Below are positions 1-5,609 of a DNA stretch of 10,348 bases, one piece after another (within the stretch, counting starts at the first letter, position 1; every line of letters begins with the position of its first letter). A model generated the notes under the pieces. It had not been told where the DNA came from, ran no database searches, and was given only the letters and a program-made list of their open reading frames with translations. The stretch is taken from NCBI GenBank assembly GCA_043801235.1, contig JAZDMF010000388.1, positions 1-10,348 on the forward strand, read 5' to 3'. The position numbers and the translations under genes were made by a program. The stretch is from DAOQAK01 sp043801235 (GTDB lineage: Bacteria; Bacteroidota; Bacteroidia; Bacteroidales; CG2-30-32-10).

Positions 1-3000
1 TTGTAGTGCTTCACATTTCCTTCGAGGTCGAATACTTCGAAATAAACTACGTAAATCCCGATGCGTGCTTTTTCATTGTCGTCGGTAATGCCATCCCATG
101 AAAAAGTACCCGATGTGCCAAGCAAAACATTTTTTATCAGGCTGCGCACTAATCGTCCGCTTGCATCGTAAATGGTCACATTTAACATGTAACCCGGCGT
201 TTCAAAAGCGTAATTTATATTCAGCACATCGTTATACCCGTCGTTATCAGGAGAAAAAATTTCTGGCGAAACACTTACCGGATCGTCAGCAGGGACGCCT
301 TCCGAATATTGAGAGTTTTTAAATGTAGGCGTTCCGAATCCTGCTGTTTCTGCAGCAGAATGCCAGTTGGTTTTATCATCACTGGGTCGGTCGTAATTTA
401 TACGCTCAAGTGAAACACCATCAGTAATGCTTAATAAAGCATATTGCATATCAGCTGTGTAGGTAAGCATGTCAATGATCCCTGTCTGGTTTTTCAGTGA
501 AAGCACAACAATGCCATCATCATTATTGTATGAAGGAAAAGTTGCCATCTGGATAAACCAGTTTGGATTAAGGGTTGTATACTGGCTTTTAACTTTTGCA
601 GGATCGGTGGTCAAAACCACAAATTCTGCAGGGAACAACAAGTACCCGTCGTTTGTGATATTTTCAATATCGGTAAGTGTGGAAGTAATAGTATCGTATG
701 ATGAAAGCACCAGTTCTTTCAGGTCGATTACCTTTGACGACCGGTTATATAATTCAACATAATCAACTCCATCATCCTTCGGATTTGATAATATTTCATT
801 GATCACAACATCATTTAAAAGAGGTGTTTGCGGAATGGCAAAACGGGCGGAACCGCTTACTGCAAGCATGTTTCCAACACAGTCACGCAAAGTGTCGGTG
901 ATGGTTATAGTATATACCGTACCAACTTGTATTGAAGGTGTAAAATCAAGAATGACCGAAATATAACCGGGAGCAACCGGATATGCGGTAATAGGATTTC
1001 CTATACTGTTATCAATAGAGTAATTCAGGATATTCAGCAAATACAGGCTGTCCATAGGTTCCGAAAAATAAACCTGAATGCTGTTATTGTTTATCAGGCT
1101 TACGCGCACAAGCTCAGGTATAGTGTTGTCAGGATTGGAAGCATTAACAGAATTAACAGTTCCGGGAGTGCCGCCAAGAGCACCTGTTGAAGCCTTCCAG
1201 TTTTCAGCGCCTCCGCATGGATTCAGCGGATCGATCTGTTCAAGCGACCATCCGCCGTCTTCCTTATAATTATCGCGGTACCAGTCGATGGTAAAAGAAA
1301 CCGAAGAAATGACACGATAGAGTGAATCATAAAGCGTAAGCGCTTCACCTTCATTTGATATAGTAAAGCTTGTAACAGCTAATGAAGTTCCATAAAACGA
1401 AAGAGAACTTTGTCCGCCTGATTCGGTAAGCAAAATGTAGGAATACGGATCGATGGTAACATCAGGAATTTGCTTTACGGTGGTGCCCATACCGAACATC
1501 CAGTTTTTCATGCTAATCGGATACCCTGTGCGGTTATAAAGTTCAACATATTCATAATCGGGCAAGCCCACAGAAGGATCAGGATCGGCCATGATTTCGT
1601 TAATCACAACATCAAATTGTACAGGATTGTACAGCGCAAAAACCTTGCTTATGGAAACGGACGTGTTTCCTGCACAATCACTGATAGTGTCGGTAACAGT
1701 GCATGTATATATTATGTTTTGTACAAGGCTGCTTCCCAAGGCCAGCAATACTTTGCTGTAATCTGGGCCAACCAGGTCAACGCTTATGGGGTTTCCTATA
1801 CTGTTATCGATAGAATAGGTCAGCGGATTTATAAGCGTGGCGCTGTCGAGCGGTTCGCTGAAGTTAAGTTGTATGCTGGTAGATGATAAAACATTAATGC
1901 TGCTGAGTTGAGGAGGATCAGCATCGGGGTTGGATGTAAATATTGAATTGGTTTTTCCGGGAGTACCTCCTGAAGCATCCATGGATGCATTCCAGTTGGT
2001 TTCTCCGGCGCAGGGATTTGAAGGATCCATCTGTTCTATAGTCCATCCGCCATCATCTTTGCTTCCGTCGTGATACCATGAATCAGTGTATGAAAGTGTA
2101 TGAATGATATGTCCTAGTGAATCGCGCAGTGTAAGGGTTGTGCCTGTATTGGTAAGGGAAAAACTGCTGAAGCCTACCGTCGGGCCATAGGCTGAAAGAT
2201 CGGTTACAGCTGTACTTGAGGTTAGAATAAGAAAGCTGTCGGCTTCAATGATTACCGAAGGGAATATTTTATCGGATGTTCCGACGGTAAGTTTCCAGTT
2301 AAGCAGGTTCAGCGCATAAGGAGCACGGTTATAAATTTCAAGAAATTCATAATTTGGCAAGCCTACCGGCGGATCGGGATCGGCCATGATTTCATTAATC
2401 ACAACATCATAAGCTCCGGGAGTATACAACGCAAAAACACGGTAATCGGTTATCATGGTATTGCTGCTCAAATCCTGAACATTGCTGATGGTAATTGTGT
2501 ATGTAATTCCCATGGAAAATGCAGTGGAAAAAGTTAAATGCACCAGCGATCCGTTGCCGGCATCCTTAACCGCTGTGGCAGGGTTGCCGATACTATTATC
2601 AACAGAATAGTTTGTAATAGTTTCAGCAGTAACGGTACTTACAGTTTCGGAAAAGGAAATATCAAGCTGTGTTGTTGAAATAACAAGAACAGAATTTATT
2701 ACCGGTGGTGTTGTATCAATAATTATAGGCCCTACGTAAATATTATCGAAATAAAATTTAGTGTCGTTACTGCTGGTGTAACTGCAGAAAACACCGCAAT
2801 AAGCGGAAGTTGTAAAAGTATTGTCAGAGCCGCCCCCTTCCAATAACCAACTCGTGCCGCCAGCAGGGTCGGAGTATAACGCCCAGTTGCCAAGATTATC
2901 GCGGGTTACTTTTACGCTGAAAGTGTTTGTGCTGTTATTGGTAAAAACAATTGTTCCGGCGATAATTTTTGTGAAAACAGCTCCGGCTTGTTTAAAAAGC

Positions 3001-3380
3001 GATATGCTATCCTTACCGTCGCCGATATCACCCAGTTGTACAAAATATCCATTCAGCGAGCCTTCTAGGTTAGCCTGATCGCTCACAAGATAAAAACGTC
3101 CGTGATTGTTTACGGATGAAGCGAATGATTGTTTTACCCAGAACTGCCACTCAGTATTGTTGACAAAAGTATTGGCAGTGCTCAGATATGCAGTATCAGA
3201 TGGAGCTGTATATACCACCGTGGCATTCAGATGTAGCTGATCGGACGTATTAACTTCAAACTCGGTGGTTTCACCAGACCATGCAGGATTGCTTGTAAAA
3301 TTACCGTCAGAGAAATCATCAGTAAACTGACTAAAGCCCGCAAACGGTATTAGCAAAAGGAAGAGAAATATTTTTCGCAT
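1..3380 (-). CDS. Exported lamin-tail-domain (LTD) multidomain protein, 3' end cut by the window
   Basis: The minus-strand frame is open from the ATG at 3380-3378 to the window edge, 1126 codons; I spot-checked the frame at several places and saw no break. It starts with a signal peptide (MRKIFLFLLLIPFAGFSQ), then DDFSDGNF and an aromatic-rich region to about residue 215 that resembles a concanavalin-like beta sandwich (inferred fold). Three modules follow, each an Ig-like (Big_5/CopC-like) domain plus a lamin tail domain: about 222-485, 487-750 and 752-1025. LTD signatures are DVVINEIMADPDP (twice) and the divergent DVVINEILSNPKDDG. The C-terminal domain, from about 1040 (FSPDNDGYNDVL, later FSWDG and GIYVVYFEVFD), resembles FlgD-Ig/CHU_C domains that end such proteins, so probably only some 10-20 residues are missing. 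Family knowledge places it in the envelope or outside the cell. No catalytic motif is visible. A role in adhesion or scaffolding is a guess. It is transcribed divergently from aspS. Confidence 0.92.
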   Translation of the reverse strand, partial: MRKIFLFLLLIPFAGFSQFTDDFSDGNFTSNPAWSGETTEFEVNTSDQLHLNATVVYTAPSDTAYLSTANTFVNNTEWQFWVKQSFASSVNNHGRFYLVSDQANLEGSLNGYFVQLGDIGDGKDSISLFKQAGAVFTKIIAGTIVFTNNSTNTFSVKVTRDNLGNWALYSDPAGGTSWLLEGGGSDNTFTTSAYCGVFCSYTSSNDTKFYFDNIYVGPIIIDTTPPVINSVLVISTTQLDISFSETVSTVTAETITNYSVDNSIGNPATAVKDAGNGSLVHLTFSTAFSMGITYTITISNVQDLSSNTMITDYRVFALYTPGAYDVVINEIMADPDPPVGLPNYEFLEIYNRAPYALNLLNWKLTVGTSDKIFPSVIIEADSFLILTSSTAVTDLSAYGPTVGFSSFSLTNTGTTLTLRDSLGHIIHTLSYTDSWYHDGSKDDGGWTIEQMDPSNPCAGETNWNASMDASGGTPGKTNSIFTSNPDADPPQLSSINVLSSTSIQLNFSEPLDSATLINPLTYSIDNSIGNPISVDLVGPDYSKVLLALGSSLVQNIIYTCTVTDTISDCAGNTSVSISKVFALYNPVQFDVVINEIMADPDPSVGLPDYEYVELYNRTGYPISMKNWMFGMGTTVKQIPDVTIDPYSYILLTESGGQSSLSFYGTSLAVTSFTISNEGEALTLYDSLYRVISSVSFTIDWYRDNYKEDGGWSLEQIDPLNPCGGAENWKASTGALGGTPGTVNSVNASNPDNTIPELVRVSLINNNSIQVYFSEPMDSLYLLNILNYSIDNSIGNPITAYPVAPGYISVILDFTPSIQVGTVYTITITDTLRDCVGNMLAVSGSARFAIPQTPLLNDVVINEILSNPKDDGVDYVELYNRSSKVIDLKELVLSSYDTITSTLTDIENITNDGYLLFPAEFVVLTTDPAKVKSQYTTLNPNWFIQMATFPSYNNDDGIVVLSLKNQTGIIDMLTYTADMQYALLSITDGVSLERINYDRPSDDKTNWHSAAETAGFGTPTFKNSQYSEGVPADDPVSVSPEIFSPDNDGYNDVLNINYAFETPGYMLNVTIYDASGRLVRSLIKNVLLGTSGTFSWDGITDDNEKARIGIYVVYFEVFDLEGNVKHY
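305..2716 (-). repeat. Three tandem Ig-like + lamin-tail modules, about 795 bp each
   Basis: Three in-gene modules recur with a period of about 795 bp. The similarity survives at the DNA level. The segment coding for SIDNSIGNP or its variants lies near 1000, 1795 and 2590. The segment coding for VVINEI lies near 795-810, 1596-1610 and 2391-2408. The two modules nearest the gene start are closest to each other: DVVINEIMADPDP is identical in both, and both contain GGW(S/T)(L/I)EQ(I/M)DP and NPC. The module nearest the C-terminus has lost part of these motifs (YVELYNRSSKVIDL, LERINYDRP). This points to an old first duplication and a later one. Confidence 0.8.
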
Positions 3381-3510
3381 ATAATTATGTATTATAAAAG
3401 AATGTAAATATACTGTTTTTGTTAATCACAATGCAAGAGAAAAACGCATTTCTTAACACCTGTGCAGTTCTATTAAAAACTCATTACTTTTTTATAACTT
3501 CGCCAAATAT

Positions 3511-3542
3511 AAGTTGACAAGTTAACAAGCAGACAAAGGTTA
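3511..3542. repeat. Degenerate 8-bp tandem repeat
   Basis: Four consecutive octamers read AAGTTGAC, AAGTTAAC, AAGCAGAC and AAAGGTTA. The first two differ at one position; the third and fourth are more degenerate. The block lies 18 bp left of the palindromic element and upstream of aspS. Its function is unknown. It could be a decayed simple repeat or part of a larger interspersed repeat that includes the palindrome. Confidence 0.55.
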
Positions 3543-3550
3543 GTTTAAAA

Positions 3551-3636
3551 ACTTAAATAGTAGGCAATTTGCAGTAGGCAAAAAAATAAACAAAATCTTA
3601 TGCCCACTGCGTATTGCTAACTGCCTACTTAAATAG
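3551..3636. mobile_element. MITE-like palindromic element with a 10-bp flanking direct repeat
   Basis: A short non-coding element of about 66 bp (3561-3626) is bounded by a perfect direct repeat, ACTTAAATAG, at 3551-3560 and 3627-3636. This looks like a target-site duplication. Inside are nested inverted arms. The outer pair is AGTAGGCA (3559-3566) and TGCCTACT (3622-3629), 8 of 8, overlapping the direct repeat by two bases at each end. The inner pair is GCAGTAGGCA (3571-3580) and TGCCCACTGC (3601-3610), 9 of 10 with the exception a G-T pair. The loop is A-rich (3581-3600). AGTAGGCA also occurs twice in direct orientation in the left arm. There is no ORF, so movement would need a transposase elsewhere. 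An alternative is a static hairpin in the aspS leader. Confidence 0.55.
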
Positions 3637-3664
3637 ATTTCATTTTTTAGTAAACATTAATCAT

Positions 3665-5407
3665 ATGATGCGCACACACACCTGCGGGGAACTGACAATT
3701 AAAAATGACGGCATAAAAGTTACCTTATGCGGATGGATACACAAATCAAGAGATCTGGGAGGAATGACTTTTATCGACCTTCGCGACCGCTATGGAATTA
3801 CGCAGCTTGCATTTAACATGGATACGAATGCTGCGCTTTGCGAAAAAGCGAGAATGATGGGAAGAGAGTTTGTGATAAAAGTCGCAGGAACAGTGATTGA
3901 ACGCAGCAATAAAAATTTGAAAATTCCAACCGGTGAAATAGAAATCATTGTTGATGAAATTGAAGTATTGAATGAATCGAAAATTCCACCTTTTACTATT
4001 GAAGACAATACCGATGGCGGCGATGAGCTTCGCATGAAATTCCGCTACCTTGATCTGCGCCGCAATGCATTGAAGAAAAATATGGAATTGCGTCATAAAA
4101 TGGCTGTTGAAACGCGGAATTATCTGAATTCACAAAGCTTTATTGAGATAGAAACACCCTGCATGATCAAATCAACACCCGAAGGCGCACGTGATTTTGT
4201 GGTTCCATCACGTATGAATCCAGGTCAGTTCTATGCATTGCCGCAATCACCGCAGACATTTAAACAGTTGCTGATGGTTGCCGGATATGACAGGTATTAC
4301 CAAATAGTACGATGTTTTCGCGATGAAGATCTGCGCGCAGACCGTCAGCCGGAATTCACACAGATAGATTGTGAAATGGCCTTCGTTACACAGGAGGATG
4401 TATTAAATACTTTTGAAGGATTAGCCAAACATCTTTTTAAAAATGTGAGAGGCATTGATGTGAAAGATTTTCCGCGCATCAGTTATGCCGATGCCATGAA
4501 GTATTATGGCAGCGACAAACCCGACATACGTTTTGAAATGAAGTTCGTTGAACTGAATGATATTGTTAAAGGAAAGAATTTTAAAGTATTTGATGAAGCC
4601 GAACATATTATTGGAATTTGTGTGAATGGCTGCGGAGAATATTCACGTAAGCAACTTGATGAACTCACAGAATTCGTTAAACGTCCCCAGATAGGAGCGA
4701 ACGGATTGGTGTACGTGAAATATAATAACGACGGCATGTTGAAATCGAGTGTCGATAAATTTTACAACGAAGAAGAACTGAAAAAATGGGCCACAGCCTT
4801 CAATGCAAAACCCGGAGATTTATTATTGCTGCTCGCTGGAAAAACCGAAAAAACACAAAAGGCCCTTTGCGAACTTCGCCTTGAAATGGGCTCCCGTCTT
4901 GGTTTCCGCAAGCCTGATATTTTTGCGCCTTTATGGGTCACTGATTTTCCTTTACTGGAATGGGACGAGGAAACGAAACGCTTTTATGCAAAGCATCATC
5001 CCTTCACTTCACCCAAACCCGAAGATATTACGTTGCTCGAAACAAATCCGGCCGAAGTCCGCGCCAATGCATACGACATGGTAATAAACGGAGTTGAAAT
5101 TGGCGGGGGTTCAATACGTATCCACAATAAGGAACTCCAGAAAAAAATGTTCAAGGTGCTTGGATTTACTGATGAGGAAGCGCAAAACCAATTCGGATTT
5201 TTAATGAATGCTTTTGAATACGGCGCTCCGCCGCATGGAGGCATAGCTTATGGCTTCGACCGCTGGTGTGCTGTTTTCGGAGGATCCGATTCCATCCGCG
5301 ATTTTATTGCATTCCCTAAAAACAATGCTGGGCGCGATGTGATGATAGATTCGCCTTCTACTATTTCGCAGCAACAGCTGGATGAGTTGAATATTATTAT
5401 TAAATAA
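3665..5407 (+). CDS. aspS: Aspartyl-tRNA synthetase (AspRS), bacterial type
   Basis: This 580-residue cytoplasmic class IIb enzyme charges tRNA-Asp with aspartate using ATP. The N-terminal OB-fold anticodon-binding domain (about 1-115) begins MMRTHTCGEL and contains VTLCGWIHKSRDLGG and FIDLRDR. Motif 1 is in FIEIETPCMIKSTPEGARDF, followed by the aspartate-site QSPQ. Motif 2 is FRDEDLRADRQPEFTQ (from about 218). The bacterial GAD insertion spans about 295-410. Then come HHPFTSP (about 444), GVEIGGGSIR (about 476) and motif 3 GGIAYGFDR (about 525-533), which holds the catalytic Arg. Length and motifs are complete. Leu in RDLGG, where non-discriminating bacterial AspRSs often have His, suggests a tRNA-Asp-specific enzyme (inference). 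Tandem ATGs sit at 3665 and 3668; the latter matches the E. coli-like start MRT. An in-frame extension to TTG 3614 is rejected because it would code through the palindromic element. No Shine-Dalgarno is visible. The gene appears monocistronic. Confidence 0.98.
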   Translation: MMRTHTCGELTIKNDGIKVTLCGWIHKSRDLGGMTFIDLRDRYGITQLAFNMDTNAALCEKARMMGREFVIKVAGTVIERSNKNLKIPTGEIEIIVDEIEVLNESKIPPFTIEDNTDGGDELRMKFRYLDLRRNALKKNMELRHKMAVETRNYLNSQSFIEIETPCMIKSTPEGARDFVVPSRMNPGQFYALPQSPQTFKQLLMVAGYDRYYQIVRCFRDEDLRADRQPEFTQIDCEMAFVTQEDVLNTFEGLAKHLFKNVRGIDVKDFPRISYADAMKYYGSDKPDIRFEMKFVELNDIVKGKNFKVFDEAEHIIGICVNGCGEYSRKQLDELTEFVKRPQIGANGLVYVKYNNDGMLKSSVDKFYNEEELKKWATAFNAKPGDLLLLLAGKTEKTQKALCELRLEMGSRLGFRKPDIFAPLWVTDFPLLEWDEETKRFYAKHHPFTSPKPEDITLLETNPAEVRANAYDMVINGVEIGGGSIRIHNKELQKKMFKVLGFTDEEAQNQFGFLMNAFEYGAPPHGGIAYGFDRWCAVFGGSDSIRDFIAFPKNNAGRDVMIDSPSTISQQQLDELNIIIK

Positions 5408-5425
5408 GCAGAAAAAGAAAAATAA

Positions 5426-5483
5426 TTTTCCTGCCCGGGAAAACTCTTATTTAAATAAATTTTTCTATACGTGAGAACACGTA
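5426..5483 (+). terminator. Two small hairpins after aspS, possible weak terminator
   Basis: Shortly after the aspS stop is TTTTCC-TGCCCG-GGAAAA (5426-5443), a 6-bp stem with a 6-nt loop; an AT-rich stretch with a run of five T at 5460-5464 follows some 16 bases later. A second perfect 6-bp stem, TACGTG-AGAA-CACGTA (5468-5483), comes next with no T-run directly after it. The position suits transcription termination but both stems are short. The rest of the 202-bp gap, up to 5609, shows no gene and no convincing promoter. Confidence 0.3.
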
Positions 5484-5609
5484 AACCTGACTGATTATTT
5501 TTGGGCATAAATGGTTTTTTGATACCAAAATTCATATTTGCTGTAATATAAGGCAACCTTTAATAATAATGTTAGTCTTATTTGTTACAACCCATCAATC
5601 CTTCCTGCC

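Larger units (their letters stand above)
3381..3664. other. Divergent intergenic region between the LTD gene and aspS
   Basis: These 284 AT-rich bases must carry the promoters of two divergent genes. On the minus strand, TATATTTA (plus-strand 3405-3412) resembles the Bacteroidetes -7 element TAnnTTTG, and a TTG lies 16 nt upstream, shorter than the usual 19-21. On the plus strand TAACTTCG (3495-3502) is a one-mismatch -7 candidate for aspS but lacks a good -33 box. Neither is strong enough to call as a promoter. The right half holds an 8-bp tandem repeat and a palindromic element, listed separately. No gene is visible here. Confidence 0.6.

Noticed and set aside
98..3078. Several plus-strand ORFs of 63-138 codons opposite the LTD gene (98-322, 469-762, 1078-1269, 1470-1886, 2821-3078)
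   Set aside because: All lie antisense to a continuous 1126-codon gene with recognisable domains. Their translations show no known motif, and similar shadow ORFs recur because the underlying modules are repeated.
3495..3502. TAACTTCG as the -7 box of the aspS promoter
   Set aside because: One mismatch to TAnnTTTG but no TTTG-like -33 box at 19-21 nt upstream; chance matches are common in such AT-rich DNA.
3614..3664. N-terminal extension of AspRS from TTG 3614, adding 17 residues
   Set aside because: The extension would code through the right arm of the palindromic element, its residues do not resemble AspRS N-termini, and MRTHTCGEL at 3668 matches the usual family start.
4803..5084. 93-codon ORF in an alternative frame inside aspS, and antisense ORFs at 3746-4096, 4504-4737, 4996-5244 and 5248-5556
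   Set aside because: They overlap conserved AspRS coding sequence and their translations show no recognisable domain.
5530..5609. TTTG-containing words (ATATTTG, TTATTTG) as a promoter for the SprB-repeat gene
   Set aside because: No pair of boxes has the correct TAnnTTTG form with 19-21 nt spacing; the promoter of this gene remains unidentified.
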